Origin: Chloroflexota bacterium
Lineage (GTDB): Bacteria > Chloroflexota > Anaerolineae > Aggregatilineales > Phototrophicaceae
NCBI GenBank assembly: GCA_028875245.1
Contig: JAPPEU010000048.1
Span: 1 to 64,000 of the forward strand
Length of the DNA: 64,000 nt
Reading direction: 5' to 3'
Shown here one piece after another: positions 50,696-59,830 of this stretch; the first letter of the stretch is position 1, and every line of letters starts with the position of its first letter. The notes under the pieces are model-generated. The model saw nothing but the letters and a program-made list of their open reading frames with translations. It was not told the origin of the DNA and ran no database searches. A program made the position numbers and the translations under genes.

Positions 50696-51888
50696 CAGCC
50701 GGTCAGCGTCCGTTCCTCGACGACGGTCAAACCGTCTTGCGCCAGATCCATATTCAGGCCGGGCGCATCCGGCAGGTCGATATGTCCATCAACCGGCACG
50801 AGCTTGTGCTGGTAAAAGACGTTCGTCAGGCGGCCGATTTGGAAGAGCCATTCTTGCATCGGGCAGGTCGTCAGCGTCTGCGAAGCGATGAGATGGGTCG
50901 AGGGCCAGCCGCCGTGATGCGGGATCACCGGGATGTCATAAGCCGAGGCCAAAGCGCAGATCTTCGTCATTTCGCTCAAGCCGCCGGCCCAGGTCACATC
51001 GGCTTGCAAGACATCCACCGCGCGCGCATCAAGCAGAGCCTTGATGCCCCAGCGGGTATATTCATGTTCGCCGCCGGAGATGAAGACGCCGCGGGCGCTC
51101 TTTCTCAGTTCGGCGTATTGCGGAATGAGGTCCGCCAGCACCGCCTCTTCAAACCAGTAGGGGCGATACTCGCGCGAAAGTTCAATCATGCGCAGCGTGT
51201 AAGGCACGTTCCAGCTGCTCCAGGCGTCGAACATCAGATCGCAATCGGGGCCGGCCGCCTCGCGCGCCGCCCGGATGACCGCCAGATTCTTCCGGATGCC
51301 CGCTTCGCCGTCTTTAGGCGCGCAAGGCAGGAACCACTTGAAGGCGGTGAAGCCCTGCGCCAGGAAGTGCCGCGTCCGCTCGACAACCTTGTTCGGCTCG
51401 ACCGAGTAACCCAGCATCGAAGCATAGGCGCGGATTCGGCTGCGCGTGGGCCCGCCGAGCAGTTGGTAGACCGGCGCATCCAGGAGCTTGCCCTTGAGGT
51501 CCCAAAGCGCCAGGTCGACCTTGCTCAGCGCCATCATCGGGGTACCCTTGCGCCCGTGGATCGAATGCCGGTACATCTTGTCCCAGATGCGTTCGACCGC
51601 CTGCGGATCTTCGCCCAGGAGGATGTCGACGAAATATCGATTGATGATGGCGATGTCTTCGTCACTGACGGGACCGCAAACGCCGGTCGCGCCTTCATCG
51701 GTATCGATAAGCAAGAAGTGGGCGTCGACCGGGTAAGGCGGCCCCTTGGATACGTCGACGGGCCAGGGCGGGTCGGCCGCCAGTTCCGGGTAGATGCTCG
51801 CCGGGCGCGAGAGGTGGGCTTCGCCAAGGGGCTCGTGATAATCCCACTCGGCGCTGACATGCAGGCTGCGTACGCGGTCGATTTTCAT
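50695..51888 (-). CDS. Enolase superfamily dehydratase (L-rhamnonate dehydratase-like)
   Basis: A 397-residue mandelate-racemase-type enzyme. Metal ligands follow the superfamily pattern: MFDAWSSWN (Asp), YWFEEAV (Glu) and SGGEHEYTRWG (Glu), and the catalytic His lies in VIPHHGGWPS. The SGGEHE...RWG and PHHGG parts and the N-terminal Trp/Pro-rich cap resemble L-rhamnonate dehydratase. It would produce a 2-keto-3-deoxy sugar acid for the aldolase encoded at 34968. It is sandwiched between a nuclease gene (16 bp gap) and recJ (1 bp overlap). Confidence 0.82.
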   Translation of the reverse strand: MKIDRVRSLHVSAEWDYHEPLGEAHLSRPASIYPELAADPPWPVDVSKGPPYPVDAHFLLIDTDEGATGVCGPVSDEDIAIINRYFVDILLGEDPQAVERIWDKMYRHSIHGRKGTPMMALSKVDLALWDLKGKLLDAPVYQLLGGPTRSRIRAYASMLGYSVEPNKVVERTRHFLAQGFTAFKWFLPCAPKDGEAGIRKNLAVIRAAREAAGPDCDLMFDAWSSWNVPYTLRMIELSREYRPYWFEEAVLADLIPQYAELRKSARGVFISGGEHEYTRWGIKALLDARAVDVLQADVTWAGGLSEMTKICALASAYDIPVIPHHGGWPSTHLIASQTLTTCPMQEWLFQIGRLTNVFYQHKLVPVDGHIDLPDAPGLNMDLAQDGLTVVEERTLTG

Positions 51889-51904
51889 ATCTGCTGCCTT
51901 TCAA

Positions 51905-52735
51905 CTAAAACTCTATCTCGGCGATCTGATCAAAATCCAGCGAGAAGGCGTCTTCTTCTTCGACGCCCTCGAATTCATCAAAGTCGATATCTTCCAGGCG
52001 CCCGGCCCCGCCCCGGTCACAATGCGAGCGGTAGCTGCAGAAGCGGCAGCGGCTCTCCTCGTCGGTCAGCGGGAAGGCGTCGGCGCGGTCAATGGCGGCG
52101 ATCATATCGGAGAGCAGCGCTTCGTCTTCGCGCATTTGCGCCGCCGAATAATCGACGCTCAGGCGCTCGCCACCCAGGGCTACGTAGACATAATCCATGC
52201 GGATGCGCTCCGGCGCGATGGTCTCGCCGGCGAGCAAGTGGGCGCCGGCCTGCGCCAGCACGTAACGATAGACGATCGTCTGCATGCGCCCGCGCAAGTA
52301 AGACAATGACGGGATGCGCGGTCCCGTCTTCCAGTCGACAATGACCGCCGGCCCGCCCGGCTCCAGCGCCAGCAGGTCATATTTTGCCAGCAAACGGCGG
52401 CCAGCCAAATGAGTCTGCAATGTGATCTCGCCGTATCGACGCGCCGGCAAATCAGTCAAGCCGCGCTCCAGATAATTCGACCACCAGCGGGCCAGCTCCG
52501 CGTCATCGGAGAGCGAAGCCGCCAGCGCCTCAGCCGGTACGCCGAGCAGATGCTGCTGCACCAGTTTGTGGAAGCGCGCTCCTTGCCGCAGCCGCGCCTC
52601 AAATTGCAGCGGATCTTGCGCTTCCAGGGCCGGGTAGCGCATCCGCTTGATATAGCGCAATTCAAAGCGGCGGGCGCAATCGGCATAATCGCCCAGGCTG
52701 CCTTGCGTGAAGGCGAAATCAGCGTTGAGCGTCAC
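51905..52735 (-). CDS. PD-(D/E)XK nuclease with Fe-S cluster motif (AddB/Cas4-like)
   Basis: About 276 residues. A RecB-type nuclease core is seen: HKLVQQHL (the early His), the Asp and DWKTG block of VIVDWKTG, and a later QTIVYRYVL with conserved Q/Y. One Cys (C20) near the N-terminus and C230-x2-C233-x5-C239 near the C-terminus match the [4Fe-4S] clamp of AddB and Cas4. The last 40 residues are very acidic. GTG at 52735 is chosen, giving 17 bp overlap with the helicase gene; an ATG at 52783 would overlap by 65 bp. Confidence 0.8.
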   Translation of the reverse strand: MTLNADFAFTQGSLGDYADCARRFELRYIKRMRYPALEAQDPLQFEARLRQGARFHKLVQQHLLGVPAEALAASLSDDAELARWWSNYLERGLTDLPARRYGEITLQTHLAGRRLLAKYDLLALEPGGPAVIVDWKTGPRIPSLSYLRGRMQTIVYRYVLAQAGAHLLAGETIAPERIRMDYVYVALGGERLSVDYSAAQMREDEALLSDMIAAIDRADAFPLTDEESRCRFCSYRSHCDRGGAGRLEDIDFDEFEGVEEEDAFSLDFDQIAEIEF

Positions 52736-54959
52736 GAACCGCCTCTTTCTCTCGCTCGCCTTCCCAAAAACTGCGCAGCGCAATCAAGGGCGTGGCTTCA
52801 GTCGCCGTGCCGCGGCCCGTGTTCCAGGTGATGGTCAGGGCTTTGCGCGCGCGTGTGATGCCGACGTATAGCAGGCGCAATCGCTCGGCGGCGTAATCAA
52901 TGCGCGCGTCCAGGCTGGCGAAGCCTTCCTGGTAGGCTTTGCCGTCTTGCAATGCCGCCAACTGGGCCAGAGCTTCGGCGGACATATTGAGATCGTCGCG
53001 AATGAACCATTTCTCGCCGATGAAGCTGTCGTTCGGCTCGGCCGAAGGAAAGTCATAATTGTTGACCGAGATCAGATAAACGCGGTCCCATTCCAAGCCC
53101 TTGGCTTTGTGCAGCGTTGTCACGGTCACGACACCCTTGCGCGCGTCCGGGTCGAATTGTCCTTCGTCGTCGCCCAAGCCCGTGAAGCGTCGTTTGTTGT
53201 CGGCGATGTCGTAAAGCTCGGCCGCGAATTCGGGCAGGCGCATCAGCGGATGGGCCTCAGCCAAGCGCGACAGGTGCAGGGCCACCATGTGCGCCGTGGC
53301 GATCTCCCCCACATCGCGAAACAGCTCGCCCGCGATCGTCAAGATCAACTGATCGATGGGCATCTCCGCCGCCCGCAGCCAGCTGCCAACGCGCTCGCGA
53401 AAGGCTTCCAGCGTTTGAAAATGCGAGCCCCGCTCCTCGTCGGCGACGGCGTCTTCAAGCCAGTCTATCAGCCGCGGCGCGACCAAATCCTCCACATGCT
53501 TGACCCGCTTCAGCGCGCGGATGACCGTCTTGATCCCCGCGACCGCCGCCGGATCATCGCGCTCGTCGCGCCGCCATACGCGATACACCTCCGCCAGCTT
53601 GCCGGCGCTCTTGGGGTCCGCCAGATAAGCCAGCGTCCGCGCCAGCGCGCCAACCACCGCCCGCGTCGATGAGCTGCTGTTGAGGTTCTCAACGTAGGGC
53701 ACCGCCTTCTGCCGCAAGAATTTCACGATTTCCGAGCCGCGGGAATTGCGCGCCACCAGGATAGCCGCCGTCCCTTCCGGGTTTGCCGCCAGCCAGCGCT
53801 TACAGGATTCTGTCACAATCATGGCTTCTTTGGTCGCGCTGTACGCTTCGCCAAACAAGACGACGGCTTCCGGATCGTCGGCCGGGTTCGGTTGGGGATC
53901 GCCCGCCGGCGTGGGCTGAATATGGGGTGTGCTCAAGGGGCTGCGCTCGCGAATCTTCCGGTGGGGATGCGCCAGGGACCAGTCGATCAAATGATTCGCC
54001 AAGCGCTGGATGCTGCGCGTGCTGCGTCCGGAATTCGGCAGCTCGCGCCCGTCGACCCGTTCATCGGCGATGAAAGCGCGCAGATATTTGGGGTCGGCAG
54101 TGGTGAAGGTCTCGAAGATCGCTTGATTGGGATCGCCCACCCGCGCCCAATTGCCGCCTTCGCCGGCCAGCAGCCGCAGGATGTCTTCCTGCAGGCGCGA
54201 GCTGTCCTGCGCTTCATCCTCGAGGATGTAGACCCACTTGCGCTGGAGCGCCGCGAGATAATCGGGCTCCTCCCGCAGCACTTTCAAAGCCAGGCGGATC
54301 AAGTCTTGAAAGTCAACGGCGCCGCGATAAGTCAGCGCGCGTTCATAATCCGTATAGATTTCAGCGCAGGTCTCGGCCAGAGCCAGTTCGCCGCGGTAAG
54401 CCTCGAGTTTTTCCCGCAGGTCGGAGGGCGTCAGCAGGTCGTCCTTGGCCTGGCGGATGAAGCTGCGCGCCGTCTCGCTCAGGATTTCCGCCCATTTCTG
54501 GGTTCGATAGTGGGCGTTGTCGACATATTTGGGCGCCAGATAGAGGTCGGCCGCTTCCGGATGGCGGCGCGCCCAGGCGTCGACGGCTTCCGCCAGGATC
54601 TCGTTGCTCTCGCGTTCATCGACAATGGTGAATTGATCGTCCAGGCCAGCGGCGCTCGGTTTGCCGCGCACAATGTCATTCGCCAGGCTGTGCAAGGTGC
54701 GCACGCGGTAGCCATAACCCGGCAGAAGCCCGTCGCTCTTGACATATTCGTTCACCTGGCGCGCAAAGTTCGACACGGCCGAATTCACCAACGTGACGAT
54801 GAGGATTTCCTGCCCCTCTTCCAGCTCGGTTTCCGCCAGCAAGGCCGCCGTCAGATAGGACAGCGTGGCCGTCTTCCCGCTGCCGGGCACGGCCGCTACG
54901 CCCATGCAGCCGCGGCGATAATCCAGCACCTCTTGCTGTTTTGGCCGCGGCCTAAACAT
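52719..54959 (-). CDS. UvrD/PcrA-family ATP-dependent DNA helicase
   Basis: A 746-residue superfamily 1A helicase. Motifs: PKQQEVL (Q), GVAAVPGSGKTATL near 20-33 (Walker A), RVRTLHSLAND (Ia region), ILEDEAQDSS (motif II, DExQ intact), GDPNQAIF (III), VTTLHKAKGLEWDRV (V) and RLLYVGITRARKAL (VI). It should be the active 3'-5' motor. It overlaps the nuclease gene downstream and the second helicase gene upstream by 8 bp, so the three are translated together. Confidence 0.9.
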   Translation of the reverse strand: MFRPRPKQQEVLDYRRGCMGVAAVPGSGKTATLSYLTAALLAETELEEGQEILIVTLVNSAVSNFARQVNEYVKSDGLLPGYGYRVRTLHSLANDIVRGKPSAAGLDDQFTIVDERESNEILAEAVDAWARRHPEAADLYLAPKYVDNAHYRTQKWAEILSETARSFIRQAKDDLLTPSDLREKLEAYRGELALAETCAEIYTDYERALTYRGAVDFQDLIRLALKVLREEPDYLAALQRKWVYILEDEAQDSSRLQEDILRLLAGEGGNWARVGDPNQAIFETFTTADPKYLRAFIADERVDGRELPNSGRSTRSIQRLANHLIDWSLAHPHRKIRERSPLSTPHIQPTPAGDPQPNPADDPEAVVLFGEAYSATKEAMIVTESCKRWLAANPEGTAAILVARNSRGSEIVKFLRQKAVPYVENLNSSSSTRAVVGALARTLAYLADPKSAGKLAEVYRVWRRDERDDPAAVAGIKTVIRALKRVKHVEDLVAPRLIDWLEDAVADEERGSHFQTLEAFRERVGSWLRAAEMPIDQLILTIAGELFRDVGEIATAHMVALHLSRLAEAHPLMRLPEFAAELYDIADNKRRFTGLGDDEGQFDPDARKGVVTVTTLHKAKGLEWDRVYLISVNNYDFPSAEPNDSFIGEKWFIRDDLNMSAEALAQLAALQDGKAYQEGFASLDARIDYAAERLRLLYVGITRARKALTITWNTGRGTATEATPLIALRSFWEGEREKEAVRDAQR

Positions 54960-57105
54960 CCTGCGCCTCCCGCATCAGCCGACGCAGCAGGCTCTGCATC
55001 GTCTCCAGCAGCAGGCCGCGCCCTTCATAGCCGCTTTCGCTGAGCTCGCTGTGGCCCAGATAAATCGCTTTGCGGCAGCGGCGCGTCAAAGCCAGCATCA
55101 GCCGGCGCAGCGACTGCCGGTTCAATTCCCGCTCGTCTTCGTCGGTCCAGACCGCGCCCGGCGCCCAGCCCCGGCTCAGGACGTAGGGATGGGTCAAAGG
55201 CTGATACAAACGGCGCGCCCAGCCCTCACTGCCGATGTTCAGCCAGAATTGATAATCAACCGCGCGATTGCTGAGCAGGAACGTATAGGCCGGCGCAATC
55301 AGCACACCCGCTTCGGCATCGGCGATCCAATCGCGCAGATAAAAGTTGGCGATGACGCCGCGGTCCACCATCTTCACATAATCCAGGCCCAGATCGATAT
55401 TGGCGTCATAGCGGCTCATAAAATCGAGGGCCCAACGGAAGCTGCGGGCGGAATCCACCAGATTCTGGGCGGTATTGCCGGCGTCGACATCAGCATGAAA
55501 GCCGAAGCCTGCGCGCGCGAGCAAACCGCCGTATATCCGCCGGAAGAAGATATCAATGGCGTCCACCGGCTCGCCGTCGATGTAGCGGTTCAGCCAGGCC
55601 GCCAGCCGGTCGTAACGTTCCCCCAGATCATAGGTGATGCGATCCTGCATCGCCGGCGAGCGAACCTCGGCAAAGGGGGACAGACGGCCATTCCGGTAAA
55701 GCATTTCGGTCAAGAGCTTGGCGCGCACCAAATCGAGATCCTGGATCGCTGTCATCAAGGCGCAGACCACATCGAAATTGGTGGGCGGCAGCTCCCAGTT
55801 CGGATGCGCGATGCGCGCCAGGGTCAACAGGGTGCGAGCGGCCGGCTCATCGCGCAGGGCCCGCGACGGCCGATGCGAACGCAGCGGGATCCCGAACCCG
55901 GCCAAACCCTCCGCCAGGCCGAAGCGCAGCGCGTCGGAAAGAAAGGGCGCCAGGATCACGATTTCAGCGGGCGGCACATCCTCCTCGTCAACCAGCCGAT
56001 GCACCTCCCGCGCCACCCAGTCCACCATCTGCGGATGATAGCGATGCGTTTCCGCTCTTAATGCCGGCCGCGGATCGGCGCCATTCTGAAGCGCAGCGGG
56101 CGCGCCCAACTGCCCCGCCAATTGCAGGCCTAACGCCGCCACCTCCTGGCTCATCACGAAGCTTTTGTCGAAGCTCACGCTTCTATCGCAAAGGTCGCGC
56201 AGGCGCCGCGCCTCGGCTGGATCCGCGCCCAAGAAACGGCGGAAACCGGCATCGCTGTCAACTATGATCAGCGCCGACAAACTGCTCTCCAGCAATTCGC
56301 GCAAGAATCCGTGCGTGACGGGATTGTCCTCTTCCACATTGTCCGCGATGACATGCTTGTAGCGAGCGCGCAGATAATCCTGCGCCTGCGTCGTCGGCCA
56401 GACGAAATCGCGGAATACTTCCAGCTGCAGGGAAAAGTCAAGCAAGTTATGTGACAGGCAGTATTGGCGAAAAGCCAGGGCGCAAGTCTGCGCGTCATCA
56501 AATATATGCGCCTGCTCGACGCCGCCGGCCAGCGCCGTTTTCAAGCGCGAGCCGATCTCGCTGATGGGGAAGCCCACCATGGCCGCTTTATTCATGTTGT
56601 CGACAATCTGGCTGTAGAGCCGCTGCCGATCGATGCGCACACTGTTGAAGTAATCCCGTTCGTCAATCAATGGCTCAATGACGCGCGCCATGAAGTATTG
56701 CGCCAGTTCCAAGCCGATGAAATTAGGCAGATCGCGCGGATGCCAAAAACCAGCCGCCTCGGCGATGAGGAACCAAAAGGTCTCAACCATTTGCAATGAC
56801 AGGCTGCCGATGGTGTGCACGGACACCTGACCGCCGCGATGCTCCGTCCAGCCGCGCAGCGCTCGGATATAGGGCTGGGCCAAGGAACGCTGCGGCGCCA
56901 TGATCAGGATCGACTCGGCCGGCACGCCAGCCTCAATCAGGCGCAGCGCGCGCCCAACGCCGACGCTGGTCTTGCCGCTTCCCGCCATGCCTTCCAGCCA
57001 GATCTTGCGCCGGACTGGCTCGTCGATCAACTCGGCCTGCGCCGCGCTCAGGCGGATCCCCTCTCGCTCGCTCAGGTTAGGCCGTCCTTTCACAATGGAA
57101 AACAT
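54952..57105 (-). CDS. UvrD-like helicase with altered motif II
   Basis: A 717-residue superfamily 1 helicase relative. Walker A is intact (LEGMAGSGKTSVG, near 38-50). Where motif II (V-D-E-x-Q-D) is expected, it reads I-A-D-N-V-E-E-D-N-P, so the Glu that activates water is Asn. The C-terminal motif VI is kept (RRLMLALTRRCRKAIYLG). This suggests an ATP-binding but weak or inactive motor that partners with the active helicase, much as AddB partners with AddA. ATG at 57105 (MFSIVKGRP) is preferred over 57126. First gene of the long minus-strand unit. Confidence 0.75.
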   Translation of the reverse strand: MFSIVKGRPNLSEREGIRLSAAQAELIDEPVRRKIWLEGMAGSGKTSVGVGRALRLIEAGVPAESILIMAPQRSLAQPYIRALRGWTEHRGGQVSVHTIGSLSLQMVETFWFLIAEAAGFWHPRDLPNFIGLELAQYFMARVIEPLIDERDYFNSVRIDRQRLYSQIVDNMNKAAMVGFPISEIGSRLKTALAGGVEQAHIFDDAQTCALAFRQYCLSHNLLDFSLQLEVFRDFVWPTTQAQDYLRARYKHVIADNVEEDNPVTHGFLRELLESSLSALIIVDSDAGFRRFLGADPAEARRLRDLCDRSVSFDKSFVMSQEVAALGLQLAGQLGAPAALQNGADPRPALRAETHRYHPQMVDWVAREVHRLVDEEDVPPAEIVILAPFLSDALRFGLAEGLAGFGIPLRSHRPSRALRDEPAARTLLTLARIAHPNWELPPTNFDVVCALMTAIQDLDLVRAKLLTEMLYRNGRLSPFAEVRSPAMQDRITYDLGERYDRLAAWLNRYIDGEPVDAIDIFFRRIYGGLLARAGFGFHADVDAGNTAQNLVDSARSFRWALDFMSRYDANIDLGLDYVKMVDRGVIANFYLRDWIADAEAGVLIAPAYTFLLSNRAVDYQFWLNIGSEGWARRLYQPLTHPYVLSRGWAPGAVWTDEDERELNRQSLRRLMLALTRRCRKAIYLGHSELSESGYEGRGLLLETMQSLLRRLMREAQDV

Positions 57106-57285
57106 GCACCGATTATATGGCGACACAGGAGCGACTGCGATATGCTCTCGGCAGTCTCTTCAGTCGGGCAGCAAACAGCTAGAACGTCTGTACTATCCCC
57201 CGAGCCTGCTCCTGGCGGCTCAATTAGGAAGCTCGCGCCTGCAATACCCCGTCATATTCTTTTCGATCATTTTTCAACTTGACTC

Positions 57286-57314
57286 TTGCGCAAACGGTGA
57301 AAACGCGCTACAGT
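57286..57314 (+). promoter_or_regulatory. Candidate promoter of the winged-helix/parAB operon
   Basis: TTGCGC (57286-57291), 17 bp, TACAGT (57309-57314), about 40 bp before the first gene. The surrounding 57270-57340 is AT-rich, with further TATA-like boxes. Confidence 0.4.
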
Positions 57315-57356
57315 TATATTGTATCTATACTGTCTAATGGCGGAGCCAATCTCCTT

Positions 57357-57602
57357 ATGGTCCAAGACCACCGTCCTCGTTCCGAAACGCGACAGTTAAT
57401 GATCGACATCGTCGCGCGCAGCGAGCGCCCTCTCACGCGAACAGAAATCGTCAACCGGCTCAATCGGAAGAAAACACCGCACCTCATCAACATGATGGAT
57501 GTGCTGGTGGACGAAGGCGTCTTTCTCCGCAGTATCCATACCTTCAATAATGGCGTCACCGGTTACGTTTATTCCGTAGCTCAAGCTTACGCGAAAGAAT
57601 AG
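57357..57602 (+). CDS. Small winged-helix DNA-binding protein
   Basis: An 81-residue protein. The sequence [20 protein letters not shown] followed by [25 protein letters not shown] and a beta wing ([14 protein letters not shown]) is a MarR-like or BlaI-like winged helix-turn-helix. It probably represses its own operon. It lies 10 bp before parA on the same strand. ATG at 57357 is chosen by position behind the promoter; the frame is open upstream to 57279. Confidence 0.7.
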   Translation: MVQDHRPRSETRQLMIDIVARSERPLTRTEIVNRLNRKKTPHLINMMDVLVDEGVFLRSIHTFNNGVTGYVYSVAQAYAKE

Positions 57603-57612
57603 GTTAATCGCC

Positions 57613-58410
57613 ATGAAAATTATTACGCTCCTGAACGAAAAAGGCGGCGTCGGCAAGACGACCCTGGCGACGCACCTGGCCGCCGGTTTAGCCATACGCG
57701 GCAAGCGCGTCATTCTGGTCGACGCCGACCCCCAGGGACATGCCACCATCGCTTTCGGCCTGTCGAAGGAGCCGGGCTTCTACGACCTCATCGTGCGCAG
57801 CGCCCCCTTCCGCCAGGTGCTGCGGCCGGTCCCGCCCGAGCGCTTCAACGTGCCGGACGAGGCGGACGCGACATCCGGCCAGTTGCTGATCGTCCCCTCA
57901 AACATTGAGACGCGCAGCATCGCCGGTAATATATCCGATGCCTTCACCGTTTTGAAGCGATTCAATCAATTGCGCAATGCAATTGATTTTGTTTTTTTCG
58001 ACACATCGCCGACCCCGTCGCTGCTGCATTCTTCCATTTATATGGCAACCGACGGGATCATTTATCCGACAAAATGCGAAGCCTGGAGCTTCGACGGCCT
58101 GCGCGAGAGCCTGACGCATAAAGACCAATTCAGCCCCATTCGTCAGCAATACAATTTGAACGATATCAAGGTCCTTGGGGTCGTGCCAACGATGTACCGC
58201 GGCCGCACCCTGGAACACCAGGACAACCTCCGCCGTTTGCAGGACACCTTCGGCAGTCTCGTCTGGAAGCCGCTTCCCGTCCGCACCATTTGGACGGAAG
58301 TGGCCAGCGCCCGCCGCACGGTCTTTTCGCTGGCGCCCGGCAGCAGCACGGCCGAAGACGCCTGGCGGCTGGTTGAGCAGCTTGAGGAGCGGATCTATGA
58401 GCAGTCGTGA
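57613..58410 (+). CDS. parA: ParA family ATPase
   Basis: A 265-residue deviant Walker ATPase: [15 protein letters not shown] at 9-23, [15 protein letters not shown] near 36-50 and [14 protein letters not shown] near 129-142. It should move DNA cargo over the nucleoid in step with the ParB-like protein downstream. No N-terminal HTH is present (type Ib or chromosomal type). Overlaps the parB-like gene by 14 bp. Confidence 0.9.
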   Translation: MKIITLLNEKGGVGKTTLATHLAAGLAIRGKRVILVDADPQGHATIAFGLSKEPGFYDLIVRSAPFRQVLRPVPPERFNVPDEADATSGQLLIVPSNIETRSIAGNISDAFTVLKRFNQLRNAIDFVFFDTSPTPSLLHSSIYMATDGIIYPTKCEAWSFDGLRESLTHKDQFSPIRQQYNLNDIKVLGVVPTMYRGRTLEHQDNLRRLQDTFGSLVWKPLPVRTIWTEVASARRTVFSLAPGSSTAEDAWRLVEQLEERIYEQS

Positions 58411-59605
58411 ACGCCGGCGCAAAATTCAAGACGAAGAAAATCTGCTCTTTGCCAATCCGAATACGCTTGATCCCAAGACTGCCGACGCCATCGGCTTCGG
58501 CCTAGGAGAATTGGCGCTTGATATCGCCGCCGCCGACAGCGAGTTTCAGCCGATTGAAGCGGTCAGCATCCACGAGATTCATCCCAACTCCATCCAGCCG
58601 CGTTACAGCATTCCCCACGATCTCGCCGAGATCTTCGTCCTCCATCCCAAGAATATCGTCGACATTTTCGAGCGTTGGATTGTTGAAGTGCAGCTCGAAC
58701 GTGGGCAAAAAGATTATGATATTCTCAATTACCTTTTAGGGACTGTTACCGACCGCGGCGAACGCGCCGAATCCGAAGACGGCGACGCCGGTCATGGTGA
58801 GCAGCCGCCTTCCACCAAAGAGCTGGCTCTGATGAAACTCATTGACCTGGCCGCCAGCATCCGGCGCGACGGCCTGTCGAACCCCATCAGCCTGGTGCAG
58901 CGCGACGACGGTTATGAGATCGAGACCGGCGAACGCCGCTGGCTCGCTTATCACATCCTCTATTGGAAGTTCGGCGATGGCGACAAGCGCGGCGATGGCA
59001 GCATCGTCAATTGGTCGCGCATTCCAGCGCGGAGCGTGAAGCAGGTCGATGTCTGGCGGCAAGCCAGCGAAAACAACGCCCGCGACAACCTCAACGCCAT
59101 CAGCCGCGCGCGGCAGCTTGCGCTCCTGCTGATGGACCTGCACGGCTGGCAGCATTTCAGCCAGATCGGAGCTTGCGCAAATGAACAAGCCTTCTACGCG
59201 CAAGTGGCCGATGGCAAGGCTTGGCGTATACCGCGCGGCCAAGGCGAGCGTCTCGTCAATGCCATGGGGCTTTCCGACGCCGGGCAGCTCCGTCAATATC
59301 GCGCCCTGTTGCGGCTGCCGGGCGATCTTTGGCGCAAGGGCGATGATGAAGATCTCAGCGAGGGCGAGCTGCGCCGAATGAAGGCTTCGCTCGATAGCGT
59401 TACACGTGTAACGGTACCGCGAGAGAAGCGCAAAAAAGACGCCCTGGCCCGCCTCGCCACCGATGCCACCCTCTGGCGCAACAAACTCCGCAAAGAGATC
59501 AATGCCGTCGACTCGGGCAATCGGCCCAGGATTCGCAAACTGATTGAAGCCGAGATTCGCCAACTCCTCCGGCTCATGGCCGATATCGACGAATCCGAAA
59601 GCTAG
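58397..59605 (+). CDS. Divergent ParB-like partition protein
   Basis: A 402-residue protein. The CTP-binding ParB core is recognisable: 'NSIQPRYSI' near 56-64, [14 protein letters not shown] then [14 protein letters not shown] (GERR box) and [20 protein letters not shown] (the EN.xR.dLN.i..A box). Compared with usual ParB (about 280-300 residues) there is an insertion of roughly 75 residues, acidic in part ([15 protein letters not shown]), between the first two boxes. A helical DNA-binding region and a basic C-terminus follow. ATG at 58397 is used because it overlaps the parA end. A perfect 16-bp palindrome lies inside its coding region. Confidence 0.78.
   Translation: MSSRERRRKIQDEENLLFANPNTLDPKTADAIGFGLGELALDIAAADSEFQPIEAVSIHEIHPNSIQPRYSIPHDLAEIFVLHPKNIVDIFERWIVEVQLERGQKDYDILNYLLGTVTDRGERAESEDGDAGHGEQPPSTKELALMKLIDLAASIRRDGLSNPISLVQRDDGYEIETGERRWLAYHILYWKFGDGDKRGDGSIVNWSRIPARSVKQVDVWRQASENNARDNLNAISRARQLALLLMDLHGWQHFSQIGACANEQAFYAQVADGKAWRIPRGQGERLVNAMGLSDAGQLRQYRALLRLPGDLWRKGDDEDLSEGELRRMKASLDSVTRVTVPREKRKKDALARLATDATLWRNKLRKEINAVDSGNRPRIRKLIEAEIRQLLRLMADIDESES
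59398..59413. promoter_or_regulatory. Perfect 16-bp palindrome, candidate partition site
   Basis: CGTTACACGTGTAACG is a perfect inverted repeat inside the parB-like gene. With flanking bases it shares 22 positions with the site at 59782 (in inverse orientation, allowing one central base difference). The form resembles parS (classic TGTTTCACGTGAAACA) with the same CACGTG centre. Confidence 0.55.
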
Positions 59606-59830
59606 CGCGCTCTCCCCAAACCTGCTCAGCAATTGCCTCGTGACGGGCGACTGATTTCTCCCGCCGCTCTTCAGGCGCCTTGCCTGCGGCCAGTCACTGT
59701 GGACAGCCATCCACCCCCGCCCCTCGAGCAAACAAAAAAGACACATCCGCCGATGTGCCTTCCTTTCTCGCCGACCGCTACCGTTACACCTGTAACGCTA
59801 ATCCCTGTCCGCCGCCGCCCCCGAAAGCCA
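59606..59830. other. Short intergenic region between convergent parB-like and primase genes
   Basis: 225 bp, no gene seen. It contains the second palindrome at 59782-59797 and a few A-rich tracts near 59730. No clear iterons. Confidence 0.5.
59782..59797. promoter_or_regulatory. Near-perfect 16-bp palindrome, candidate partition site
   Basis: CGTTACACCTGTAACG differs from the site at 59398-59413 only at one central base. The flanks TAC on the left and CTA on the right also match the inverted first site. It lies in non-coding DNA 177 bp behind the parB-like gene. Confidence 0.55.
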
